A program made the position numbers and the translations under genes. The notes under the pieces are model-generated. The model was not told the DNA's origin. It was given only the letters and a program-made list of their open reading frames with translations, and searched no databases. Positions 18,948-27,986 of a DNA stretch of 37,500 nt are shown piece after piece (positions within the stretch are counted from its first letter, which is position 1; each line of letters starts with the position of its first letter). The stretch lies in NCBI GenBank assembly GCA_000333855.2, contig CM007344.1:631249-668748 (forward strand). The letters run 5' to 3'. The DNA comes from Endotrypanum monterogeii. Lineage: Eukaryota; Euglenozoa; Kinetoplastea; Trypanosomatida; Trypanosomatidae.

Positions 18948-19071
18948 CGCCGCATCAGAGAATGATGAGGGACCAAAAGCCAGAAGAGGCGGAAAAAGAA
19001 AAAATAAGAAAATGACAATTCAACAAGTTGCAAAGAGGCTGAAATGAGCAACGAGGAGGAGACGACGTCTG

Positions 19072-19078
<7 letters not shown>

Positions 19079-19102
<24 letters not shown>
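19079..19102. repeat. (AT)n microsatellite
   Basis: Twelve AT units are flanked by TACATA variants. A second, imperfect TATA-rich palindromic cluster lies at about 19204-19228. Confidence 0.9.
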
Positions 19103-19109
<7 letters not shown>

Positions 19110-20191
19110 CTTACGTAGACACGGGGAAAACTAGAAGGAAAAATGAGGAGAGGTGGAGACGGATCCTCAGTGAAATAACATATCATATGGAATCCTTTTC
19201 GGACATATACATATATATGTATATATGCACATGGATGCATGGGTGTTGTAAGAACAGATCCCTCCCCCCCAAAAAAAAAAATCAGTAACAAAAAAAAAAG
19301 GTTTCGCTACCCCCCTCCCTTTCTTTCTTAATGTTCACCCCTTTTTCCTTTCCCTTTTTTTTTCGTGTGGAGACGACCCAGACAGAGATCGAGGGCTAAG
19401 AAGCAAGGGGGGGGACATCGGTGCCGTGGAGAGGATGGAGGAGAGGGGGCAAGAGTCAAAACACCTACAAAAATAAATATACATATGCACATATATCAAA
19501 TGCACCCGCGACTCAGCTCAACTACACACCGAGCACCGGTGTCCATCTGAAGGGCAAGTAAGGTGAAACAAGACGGAAGTTGTCATTGCTATCCACACTC
19601 CCTTTTTTCTTTCTCTTTCTCGACGTGGCTGCATGGGTATCACCGGAATCTTCGTTGCCAAAACTACGTCTGCGTGCGCCTGTGCGAAGCGTGTGCCGCG
19701 ATTGGCCTGTGAGTGGGAGTCGAGAAATCCACTTCGCCAAAGTATACACACACACACACACCAACAAGCCACCAAACCGCAATGGAGGTGAGAAAGAAAA
19801 AGAAGCGGAAACCCCGTGGAAAAAAAAAACAGGAAAGCGGTGCTTTTATAAGACACACTGACACGGATCAAGGCACCATACATCCAGAAAATGAGGAAGG
19901 AGACGAGGATCCCCCATAGAGGAGATAAAATGCGAAAGGCATCCCATGTAAAGGAACGATGCACACCTACATACATAATCAACTCTTCTTCTGTAGATTA
20001 GCATTGAGGAGACCTCCAGGGAAACAAAATCGGATCGCAGTGGGGGCGATAAAGAAAGGAACGAGACATAGTAGAATACGAGACAGAGATGCGCCAAAAG
20101 ATTGATCCGATACAAATTCTGCGCCTACCACTGTTCTTTGTGTGCGCTCACGCATAATTCGATGATGGCACGCCCAGGAGGCATTACACGT

Positions 20192-20258
20192 CTTAAGGGC
20201 AGCAAGCAGACAAGGAAAGGGGGTTGAGAAGAAAAAGGAAAAAAAAAGAGCGTGTGCA
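20192..20258 (-). promoter_or_regulatory. Strong acceptor-like site without a long ORF
   Basis: On the minus strand about 55 pyrimidine-rich bases including T runs (20196-20252) lead to CCCTTAAG, with the AG at 20193-20192. The first ATG follows after 7 bases (20184) and encodes only 19 residues, ending at 20125. Confidence 0.45.
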
Positions 20259-20411
20259 GGAGGGAGGTAGGGTGAGCGCTGATAACATCGGCAAATAAGC
20301 ACACAACTTTTCTTTTGCCCCGCAGCTTTCCTCCAACGAACCCCTTCATCGAATCGATGCACAAGCCATCACTGTATCACGCTACAACAGCATGTCATAC
20401 GTATGAGAAGA

Positions 20412-20429
20412 ACACACACACACACACAC
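20412..20429. repeat. (AC)n microsatellite
   Basis: Nine AC units lie here. They are followed about 20 bases later by a T12 run joined to a G11 run at 20452-20474. Confidence 0.85.
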
Positions 20430-21130
20430 GTCTACCATAGCCACCCAAAGGTTTTTTTTTTTTGGGGGGGGGGGATGTTCGTAACGACACGAGTGCACAC
20501 ACCCGCACATCCTTTTAAGCGAAAGGAAAAGCAGGATAAAACAAGCGTGAACTGCAGCGTACCAGCTCACTATCCACACGCGCCTCAAAGACGGCAGAGA
20601 CAATAGTCGAGAACGAATTTGTCAAAAAAGGGCGACACTAAGATCAAGAGAAGCGATGGGTTGTGTGAAACAAAAAAAAAACAGATATGCTGTCTCCACA
20701 TAAGAGGAGAGGGGGGGCGATACACATGACGAGCTGAGGACCGCAGCATAATAAGACTCAAGGAAGACCAAAGTCAGCGAAACCGCAACTAGAAGGCAAC
20801 CACCACAAAAAAAAAAAAACAGACAAATATACACACTCACTTGCACAATCAAGTTGAGACGCCTAAGTCCCCATGAGAGCTTGGATTTCAGGGGGCTCGA
20901 GAGAAGTAGTGGGGCGAGGAGTGAGGGGGATTAAACGGCAAGGAATTGAATAATTGCCCAATATAACAGCACCTCCTTTACGTGCCTCCTCCCTCCTGTT
21001 GCCACCGGAGCAGGCGGCGCACACAGATATGAGCACCGCCATTTTTCTTTACTAAATTATTGAAAGTGTGCATACACGACCCCCCTCCTCATATTTGTCT
21101 TCTTGAGATCTGTGTGCGCGTGCGTGCATG

Positions 21131-21151
21131 TGTGTCTGTCTGTCTGTCTGT
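21131..21151. repeat. (TCTG)n tetranucleotide repeat
   Basis: Four to five TGTC/TCTG units on the plus strand lie just past the stop codon of the 145-residue gene, in its 3' UTR. Confidence 0.8.
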
Positions 21152-21180
21152 GGCCGTTACTGCTCCCCTGCTGCACCCGA

Positions 21181-21618
21181 TCAGGAGCAGGGCCTGCAAA
21201 CCTCAAGAACACGTTTGCGCACTGAGGCCATCCGCCCTGCACTATTGCAGCCGTCCGTATTGCTACAAGAATAGAAACCGTCTTTGGACGACTGCATTGC
21301 AGTGAGGGCATGCATGCTCTCATCGTGTCGCTGCAAAGCGTCCGTGCACTGTCTAACCACATAGCTTGCTATGGCGATCCACTTGAGTGTATTTTCTTTT
21401 CCGTTGTTGTTGCTACTGCTGTCGCCACTACACACCATCTCCTCAATCATTTCCTCTGTCAGGCCATAACTGGAGTCGACATTATGCAGCTCTGTTTCTA
21501 GCACAGCGCCCTTATCCGGATTACCTACGTGGGGGCTAGGCGACACTGCTTTAGGGGAAGGCGTGGCCACTTGCACATTCTTCTGCGGGAGGTTCCTGCG
21601 GCTGATCGCGTGGCCCAT
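21181..21618 (-). CDS. Hypothetical protein, 145 residues
   Basis: The frame opens with ATG at 21616-21618 (MGHAISRRNLPQKN) and ends with TGA at 21181-21183. Composition is protein-like rather than repetitive. It has a Pro/Ser-rich first third, an acidic TEEMIEEM stretch, a short Ser/Asn run, a probable amphipathic helix (ENTLKWIAIASYVVRQCTDALQ) and a Cys-containing tail. No family was recognised. The start MGHAIS is close to an N-myristoylation pattern, but His at position 3 is normally disfavoured. A T-rich tract and a CCTCCTCAG site (AG at 21678-21677) lie upstream and suit trans-splicing. It may be a lineage-specific gene; a chance frame is possible. Confidence 0.5.
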   Translation of the reverse strand: MGHAISRRNLPQKNVQVATPSPKAVSPSPHVGNPDKGAVLETELHNVDSSYGLTEEMIEEMVCSGDSSSNNNGKENTLKWIAIASYVVRQCTDALQRHDESMHALTAMQSSKDGFYSCSNTDGCNSAGRMASVRKRVLEVCRPCS

Positions 21619-22349
21619 CGTGCTCCACCGAGAAAATTAATGCAAAAAAAAAGAAAAAAAAACGCTCTGGCGGTGACTGAGGAGGAGGTGATATGCCCAG
21701 GGGACAAAACGTTATTTGAAATGGGTCGAGGTGAGCGCTACGCGGAATTTTGTATTAGTCTGCTTGCAGCGTTGCTGATACCTCCGAGTGAAGGAATACT
21801 TGTCGGTGTCGATGATTGGAAATACCGAATGATGTTTTGCAGAGGCAAAAAATGCACGCATGTGAGCGAGAGCGTGCGTTGGGGACGTTGGAGTGCATGA
21901 AAATGCAAAAAGAGAAAAAATTTTGGATGTGGTCACACAAAGAAAGCGGGAAAAATAGAGGGCGGCAGAATTCGAGACGGAGACAAAAAAAAAAAAAGGG
22001 AATCCGAGGAGGATGAAGAAGAAACATGGTACACATAAAAACACACACAAAGAAACAAACTTCATTTACACTTTTCTTTGTCTTCTGCGAGTGAAATATA
22101 CCTGCGTGAGTATAAGCTAGCACACATAACAAGTCACTGTTTGTGTTAGGTGTTCGCTGGTGGTACTAAGAAGAACAGTACATCGATTAGTGTAAAGGTA
22201 CGCTATGCAAAAAAAAAAAAGAAAGGGGAGGCCAGTCGACAGATAGCTCCCCAGCATCCACGTACAATGATACGCGTCGCTTTCTCCCAGACCTACCCAC
22301 TGTCCCTCAGAAGCAGAGGCAAGCATTTTATGTGCGACGGCATGACCCG

Positions 22350-22778
22350 TCACTCGCCACCTCCATACCAACAAGCTACTGGACCACGTAACAGACCGTT
22401 TCTATTTGAGCTCCACACACAGGCATGCTTATTCTTGGCGCCAACCGTAAGACGGGATTTTTTTTTATCCGAAGTGAGTAACGAGAAAACGCTGCAACCG
22501 ACAGGGAAGGGGCTTTCTCGAGCAACTGATTCATCCCTCATCGTCCGCCCCACCCCCCTCCGGTCTTCCGCATACACGTAGGGAAAAAATTCTCTCTTGG
22601 CCTCCGATACATCGTTTTCACTGCCTCGAGGCCGTCCTTTGCATGTGCACGAAATACTTGTACACCACATTTCATGTGTGCGCGTACGAGCGTGCCCCCT
22701 CGTTTGAACCTCACCGCTTATAAAGCGTTGCAGCCGCATTTCCACTTCTGTCTCCGACATCCCACCACACATGGCCAT
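22350..22778 (-). CDS. Candidate small gene, 142 residues, doubtful
   Basis: The frame starts at the first ATG (22776-22778) about 45 bases after a textbook acceptor (AG at 22825-22824) and runs to TGA at 22350-22352. It begins MAMCGGMSETEVEMRLQRFI, a stretch that looks protein-like with a possible short helix. The later part is mixed and its third codon positions are not strongly GC-biased, unlike the firm genes here. The open frame extends further upstream through CA/TA repeats, but that part would be intronic or intergenic. No family was recognised. The acceptor placement is the main support, and it may be a chance frame. Confidence 0.28.
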   Translation of the reverse strand: MAMCGGMSETEVEMRLQRFISGEVQTRGHARTRTHEMWCTSISCTCKGRPRGSENDVSEAKREFFPYVYAEDRRGVGRTMRDESVARESPFPVGCSVFSLLTSDKKKSRLTVGAKNKHACVWSSNRNGLLRGPVACWYGGGE

Positions 22779-22823
22779 CGCTAGGAGAGACAGAAGAACC
22801 AATGCGGTTTCGCTCAAGTCCCC

Positions 22824-22855
22824 CTGAAAAATAATAAATAATAATAATAGCAATA

Positions 22856-22857
<2 letters not shown>
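22824..22857 (-). promoter_or_regulatory. Strong acceptor-like site before the 142-residue frame
   Basis: The minus strand reads through T-rich TTATTATTATTATTTATTA-like sequence into TTTTTCAG, with the AG at 22825-22824. It follows CA/TA repeats. The first ATG of the candidate gene is 45 bases downstream. Confidence 0.5.

Positions 22858-22897
<40 letters not shown>
22856..22897. repeat. Compound (AC)n(TA)n microsatellite
   Basis: About twelve AC units are followed by about eight TA units. They lie directly upstream, in the sense of transcription, of the acceptor at 22824. Confidence 0.9.
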
Positions 22898-24064
22898 GGA
22901 TCAAATGAATAAGACCGTCACTGAGGTACAGGATGCACACTACCATAACGGAGAGGGGGTGAGGAGAAGCGGGGAGAACGACCTCCCCGTGATTTCGCCG
23001 CTGAAGCGGCAAAGGGAGAAGGGGCCTTCGGAAAGAACATGGATAACAAGTAGATCAAAACAGTCAGGTGGTGGTGGGGGTGGGGGGGGAGCGGGGGTAA
23101 CGAGATGGGGTGCATCGCAAGAATGAGGGTTGTGCATGCTACAGCGCAGTACACGCATACGGAAACGTGTTAAGCGTCTCCGGCATTGTCGGCCTTGTTA
23201 GGTTTCCTTTGATGGTAAAGAATGCCGGGAGAAAGGAAAGTAGGGAAGGGGGCAGAGCAGCTGTTAAGGTAAGCAAGGAAGCACTAAAAAGATATGGAGT
23301 ACACATATCTATATATATAGATATAGATATGTTCAGCAAGCACGATGACACACACTGACAAATCATCTCTACACACGCCCACTTGCGTTGCAGACGTCAA
23401 GTACCGCTGGCATAAAACCTTTTCGCTGCACAGGTCAGAAAGCGAAAGCACAAGAATCTCGGAAGGTCGCACACATCGGGACGATGTACGACAAAAGGTG
23501 TGGGGGAGAGAACAAAGACAAGGTCGGATAGGAAAAAAAAGGGGAAACAGAGAGAAGAGAAAGCATCCAAGAAAAGCAGAGAGCAGAGCGGCGAGAAACA
23601 CGAAACACAGTGGACAGTGTCGCCTGAGCTGCTCGCGACACCCCCCCCCATCGCACCACGAACGACTGGGCGCAGGGAAGGCGCACAGTTATTCAAGGCG
23701 CGGCGTCAACAGCAGATACTGCAACGAGCTGCTCTCTCCTTCCGGAGACCCCGGACACCTTATTCACCATGTCTCTCCACCCATCTCCTCAGTGCAATTA
23801 TTGCTGCCGAGCTATCCATGTACCCGCGGGTGCCAAAGAGAGGGTCACCATGGGCATGAAAGTCTATACAAAAGAATGAGTTCACATGCTCTCGACCACA
23901 CCCACAAATACATCCAGGCAAACAACTGGAGCAAGAAGAAGCTGGAAGTAAGGAGGTGGAGCCATGTAGATGCGACAACACCCAAGCGCCCACGGCCACA
24001 CGGGCATGTCAGGGTGAGAACGCAACACGCATGTAGCGAGATAATGAGCCTCGATGACGCTCCA

Positions 24065-24631
24065 CTAGCAAAATGTTTTGACACGCGCTTTAGAGTGACT
24101 CATCCCATCCCCCAACATCAGCATTCTCTCGGAAGGACTCCGCAGACCGATGGCCGAAATGTAGTGCGGGGCATCCCAGCGCTCCTCCCCCGAATCAATG
24201 CGATCGCCTTCGGTCCGGACCCAATCCTTCTCCTCGCGCACCCCATCAGACCAAACGTCTGGCTCCGGCACCGGTGAGAGAAGCACTGGCGGGGGCGGCA
24301 GATTTTCTAGCCAGCGTATCACCATTTTAAGTGGCACGTATCCTGCAAAGCTGTTGTTGCCCGTACACTTCAGTTCGTTGGTACAGTGATCTTCTTCAAG
24401 TGCGGGACTGTCCCGGTACCGCCCGCGGTGACGCGGCGAGATGGGCGAGCTCAATGAGGACACCAAAGGTGAGGGCATAACGCTGACGACAGGCTGATGT
24501 CGCTGCAAGACCGCGGTACGCGGTTGTGGTCGCGTGTTTAGACCAGATGAACACAGGGCACCCATGCTATGCGAATGAACCTTGACGTGACGTCGATATC
24601 GCAGATGGTCAGTTATGCAGTTGCCTTGCAT
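24065..24631 (-). CDS. Hypothetical protein with possible dual-acylation N-terminus
   Basis: The longest frame is 188 residues from ATG at 24629-24631 (MQGNCITDHL). An internal ATG at 24563-24565 gives 166 residues starting MGALCSSG. This fits the N-myristoylation rule (Gly2, small residue 3, Ser6) with Cys5 available for palmitoylation, a pattern common on trypanosomatid flagellar and plasma membrane proteins, so the shorter form may be the real one. The body is Ser/Pro-rich with a KMVIRWLENLPPPPVLL segment and an acidic/basic mixed C-terminus. No family was recognised. A strong pyrimidine tract with AG at 24702-24701 lies upstream; from it the first ATG would be the longer start. Alternative acceptors nearer the second ATG could resolve the choice. 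Confidence 0.55.
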   Translation of the reverse strand: MQGNCITDHLRYRRHVKVHSHSMGALCSSGLNTRPQPRTAVLQRHQPVVSVMPSPLVSSLSSPISPRHRGRYRDSPALEEDHCTNELKCTGNNSFAGYVPLKMVIRWLENLPPPPVLLSPVPEPDVWSDGVREEKDWVRTEGDRIDSGEERWDAPHYISAIGLRSPSERMLMLGDGMSHSKARVKTFC

Positions 24632-24700
24632 GTGCTTGGCAAGGCGGGAGATCGATATTTTCTAGGGGAGCTGTGGACTGAGAACCGCTCTTGATGACGC

Positions 24701-24755
24701 CTCAGAGAAGCAGCGGCATCGAAACGCGTCGAGGAGGAAAGGAAAAAAAAAGGAG
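24701..24755 (-). promoter_or_regulatory. Probable acceptor for the acylation-motif gene
   Basis: On the minus strand a pyrimidine tract at 24731-24755 with a T9 run, followed by CTGCTTCTCTGAG, puts the first clear AG at 24702-24701. Several further AGs lie between it and the start codon. Confidence 0.4.
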
Positions 24756-25720
24756 CTGCGGATGTGTAAGGGGGTACTTGCCCCCTGTTCAATGTCGCTC
24801 GCTGCCCCTTTGCACGTGTGTCTGAGCCTGTGTCCAGTGAGAGACGCTACGACAGCGGAGGAACAGGTGCGAGCTCTCGCGATGTGACGGGAATAACAAG
24901 CGACAGGACGAGTCCAGGCAGGGAAGAAGTCGAAGGGAAAAGGGGGGAGAATGCGAGTCAAACGCCTGCATAGCGTGGGATGGTAGCAACGGAAGAAAGA
25001 ACGGAAGCGAGAGGTACTGGGGAGGGGGGCAGCGGTAGGAGAAAACCCTACTGCAAAAAAAAAACGCCCCACTGTCGTCTTGCCTCCTTCTCTTGGTTTG
25101 TGGCAGCACTAGGAGCAATCTCACGTTGACTTTTTCCCCCATAAAGCACCTGGGTGCGACACGAGTTCTTAACGACCATGATTGGCGAAGCGAAGGTGGG
25201 CAGGCGATCCCACCTCCCCATTGTGGGACAATAACGTGTGTCTTAGTGTATGTGTTTCCCAAAGCGTACATGCAGCCCAGTGTGAAATCAAGTGTGGTGA
25301 CAGAGGCTAGAACAGTCAAGTACCACACCAACGTGGATCACATCAGCAATAACAGGGCCATGATAGAGAAAAAGCAGTCATGGAAGGAGGACCAGGGCTG
25401 AAGCAAGGCTGCTTCCAGAACGCGGCGGCTTTTAGGTAACCTGAGCTTGGTTATTACAGTGCGCACATCCCGGGTATTAGGGTATGTCTCCGTACCTAAG
25501 CGCACTTGTCAAGCCACACCTGCAATGCCTCTCCCCCCCCCCTCGGCCCCGAGAAGTGTGAGGAGACAGAGCCGAAAATGCAGGAAAGGTAAGGGAGTAG
25601 AGGTCGGAAAAAAAGAAAAAATGAAGTCATGTGTCAAAAAAAAAAAAGTGGTAGACCGTTGTATGCGCAAGATCGCAGATTTGGTCAGTGCGCATCGCAT
25701 GACCCGTTCACCCCTAAGCG

Positions 25721-25761
25721 CACACACAGACACAGACACACACACACACACACACACACAC
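25721..25761. repeat. (CA)n microsatellite
   Basis: A CA run with two GA interruptions at its left part lies about 60 bases past the stop codon of the GDPD gene. Confidence 0.9.
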
Positions 25762-25820
25762 GCACTGGAAAAAAAAAACCTTCAAAACCGTCGAACAAAC
25801 GCGTCGGACGAGTATACTGC

Positions 25821-26825
25821 TCACTTCCCAATACGTAGGCGCCGGTAAGCCTCCTCTTGTTGCCTCTCCAACTCGCGTTGCCGATCACCAAATACGTCGT
25901 AGTTGGGCTGTGGCTGCGGTGTTTCAAAGCCCTCGTGATGGTCGTCGGCCGAAACGCACACGCCCGGCTGCTGCATCGCGAGCGTGAACTGATCAGGACG
26001 CTCGAACCCCCACAGATACATACAGATGTTCCGAGTCACCCACCGCTTGCGGCTCGTCTCGGTAAACATATCATAACGTGGCCCCACCATGGAGCACCCT
26101 ACTACCCACGGGACCACTCTCTCTTGTAAAAGCAGCAAAACCCAACTCCAAAATCGAGGGTATAGACGTAGTATCCACGGCGGTGGGTCAGATGATCCTG
26201 CACTCCACATCTGAACTGCATTCGCGGTGTACAACTGGCATACCGCGACTCGCTTGTCGACCCTCCTGGCATGATAGAGAACGCCGCTGTGAAACGAAAC
26301 GAGGGTAGTCTGGTCGTACATGTAGTCCGGGTAACGGCGGTAGAGGTCGAGCACCTTGTCGGTGCACAAATAGGATCGCTTCAGCTCTTTTACCTCGATC
26401 AATAAACGCATATTGTGATCACGGCAAAACAATATGGTCTCCTCAAGTGTGGGGACACGGATCTGCTCGGTTGGGTCCGCGGTGAAGCTGCATTGACGAA
26501 GCTCGAAGAGTGTTAGCTCATCGATGCGGCGCGTTTTCGGGACGTTGCGGAGGTAACCGTTGGTAAATGCGTCATGGTAGATCACGAGCTCATTGTCTTT
26601 GGTAAGGCGAACATCGCACTCAACACCGCCGCACCCGCGCTCGGCAGCGTACCGGAATGCCTCCAGCGTATTCTCCGGAACACCTTCCACTCCGCGACAG
26701 CCACGGTGGCCAAACACCACGCTGCCCCAGAGGAGCCGTGACGGGCCTACGGGTAACTGAACATGCCGCACACATGACCACCCCAGCGCAGTTCCGATGC
26801 AGCCGAGCACGAGGGCCAATTTCAT
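25821..26825 (-). CDS. Glycerophosphodiester phosphodiesterase family protein
   Basis: The product is 334 residues. It has the GDPD TIM-barrel signature: HRG at 40-42, PENT at 50-53, E69 and D71 in GVECDVRLT, HD at 84-85, and E144/K146 in LIEVKEL. These are the general acid/base histidines and the metal ligands, so the enzyme should be active. It would cleave glycerophosphodiesters to glycerol-3-phosphate and an alcohol. Residues 1-16 are a hydrophobic signal peptide or anchor. A second hydrophobic stretch (about 217-242, WILRLYPRFWSWVLLLLQ onward) could be membrane-associated. The C-terminal strand keeps an acidic pair (SADDHHE, near 292-297). The tail is Gln/Glu/Arg-rich. This suggests a secretory-pathway or surface enzyme. 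The ATG at 26823-26825 is the first. No AG lies between the poly-T tract at 26911-26920 and the ATG, so the acceptor must be further upstream. Confidence 0.9.
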   Translation of the reverse strand: MKLALVLGCIGTALGWSCVRHVQLPVGPSRLLWGSVVFGHRGCRGVEGVPENTLEAFRYAAERGCGGVECDVRLTKDNELVIYHDAFTNGYLRNVPKTRRIDELTLFELRQCSFTADPTEQIRVPTLEETILFCRDHNMRLLIEVKELKRSYLCTDKVLDLYRRYPDYMYDQTTLVSFHSGVLYHARRVDKRVAVCQLYTANAVQMWSAGSSDPPPWILRLYPRFWSWVLLLLQERVVPWVVGCSMVGPRYDMFTETSRKRWVTRNICMYLWGFERPDQFTLAMQQPGVCVSADDHHEGFETPQPQPNYDVFGDRQRELERQQEEAYRRLRIGK

Positions 26826-27986
26826 GGTATAGTGCGTTAGGAGGAGGAAGTGAGTACGTTGGAGTCAGGTTTCGAGGGCGTTAAGTTGCGATTGGTCAGT
26901 TGTTTGAAAACAAAAAAAAAAGACGTACAAGCGCATTCGCGCGCGCTTGAGCGCAGCTTTGTGAGATCCACTTGCTGCGACTCTCCGGTGTACCTCTGTT
27001 GTCCAGGGTGTCGGTCCAAATCATCGAAGAAGGGAAGCCGAGAACAGGGGAAAGGGGGTAAGCATGAAGTAAGTAGTGGGGAAAAGAATCGGTGAATGAT
27101 TGCGAACAGAAAAAAACAGCAGGAAATCGGGGGAAGCAAACGAAACTCGTCGAGTACTGCAGAGCCCAGGCAGTGAGCAGTGAAGAGCTACATGAAAGAC
27201 ACCCAAGTGCCTCGGTGTGTGTCTTCCTACCTAAGAAAGACTTAGCCACCACTACCCCTTTCCGTGTCTTACCCAGCCTTGCAGCAGTGTTTTTATTTTC
27301 CTTTGTACTTTCCCTGCTTGCGATCCGGGAAGGAAATAACAGAAGATCAGCTTCACATACGGGTACAGCGCCTATGCATGTCATCCTCCACGAAATCGAT
27401 CGGCCACCTCCTTCATCTTGCTCATCGATACTCGAATAAAGGAGGGAGTGAGGAACAAGAAAACTCGAAGACCGTTGTGTGTGTGTCAGCGGTCTGCATG
27501 GGGAGGATTGAAGGAAAGGAGGCATCTCTCCCTGGAGTAGACAGCAGCGGTGTCGCGTGCACAAATAACGAGGCATGGGGGGCTATAGGGCGATAGAAAG
27601 ATCATAAGAAGCGCAACTAAAAGCGCATGACGCAAACCCAAAAATATTCACACGTATACACACATCACGAAAATAATAATAATAATGCGAATGGGTGCGT
27701 GTGTAGCTGAGGAGTGGTGTGAGAGGAAAAGACAGGGGAAATGCGCAAAATACAACACAAGATCGAACACCCGAATATATATATATATATATAGGGATGG
27801 CTAAGATAGATAGCAACAACGCCACATCACACCTCGCAAACATATGCCTTTCTGTGACAGCACCCACGCCGACGAAGCACAAGACCGAAGACAACATTCC
27901 GAGGAAGATGCATACAACCACACCGAGAGACGGTAAGGAGTGCGAGCACACAAACGATGGCGCATCGTTCTCTTTGGAGTACTCGC
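26826..27986. other. Spacer between VPS50-like gene and GDPD gene
   Basis: This is about 1.2 kb with a (TA)n run at about 27774-27793, an (AAT)n patch near 27671-27685 and mixed pyrimidine tracts. Frames here are not coding-like and I call no gene. Confidence 0.6.

Larger units (their letters stand above)
17450..21180. other. 3.7 kb spacer between 145-residue gene and UEV-like gene
   Basis: This is the longest gene-poor stretch of the window. Frames in it are low complexity and often run through TA repeats. It contains microsatellites at 19079-19102, 20412-20429, 20452-20474 and 21131-21151. At least two strong acceptor-like sites, at 18880-18947 and 20192-20258, are followed only by frames of 35 and 19 residues. 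It could hold non-coding or micro-ORF transcripts, or simply long UTRs. Confidence 0.55.
21619..24064. other. 2.4 kb spacer with one candidate small gene
   Basis: It lies between the acylation-motif gene and the 145-residue gene. It holds a compound CA/TA repeat at 22856-22897 and a TATA-rich patch near 23307-23330. A very long pyrimidine tract on the minus strand (about 23470-23580) ends in an AG at 23459-23458 without a useful ORF after it. It also contains the candidate small gene at 22350-22778. Confidence 0.5.
24632..25820. other. Spacer between GDPD gene and acylation-motif gene
   Basis: This is about 1.2 kb of 3' UTR and leader. It contains a (CA)n run at about 25721-25761, A homopolymers and the acceptor described at 24701-24755. 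The frames in it have no recognisable features, and I call no gene. Confidence 0.6.

Noticed and set aside
18425..19291. Minus-strand frame of 288 residues
   Set aside because: It runs through TA repeats (IYIYIYIYV) and poly-T, with low-complexity composition. Its opening is explained by base skew.
22779..23012. Upstream extension of the 142-residue candidate to 220 residues
   Set aside because: The extension runs through CA/TA repeats (IYIYICVCVCVCV) and across a strong splice acceptor, so it would not be in the mRNA.
23345..24277. Plus-strand frame of 310 residues
   Set aside because: It is partly antisense to the acylation-motif gene, rich in His/Arg/Ser with no domain and no plus-strand acceptor. 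Plus-strand genes are not expected here.
24789..25331. Minus-strand frame of 180 residues upstream of the acylation-motif gene
   Set aside because: Its composition is biased (Phe, Ser, Pro, Leu from pyrimidine tracts) and it overlaps other open frames equally well; it is typical of a spacer.
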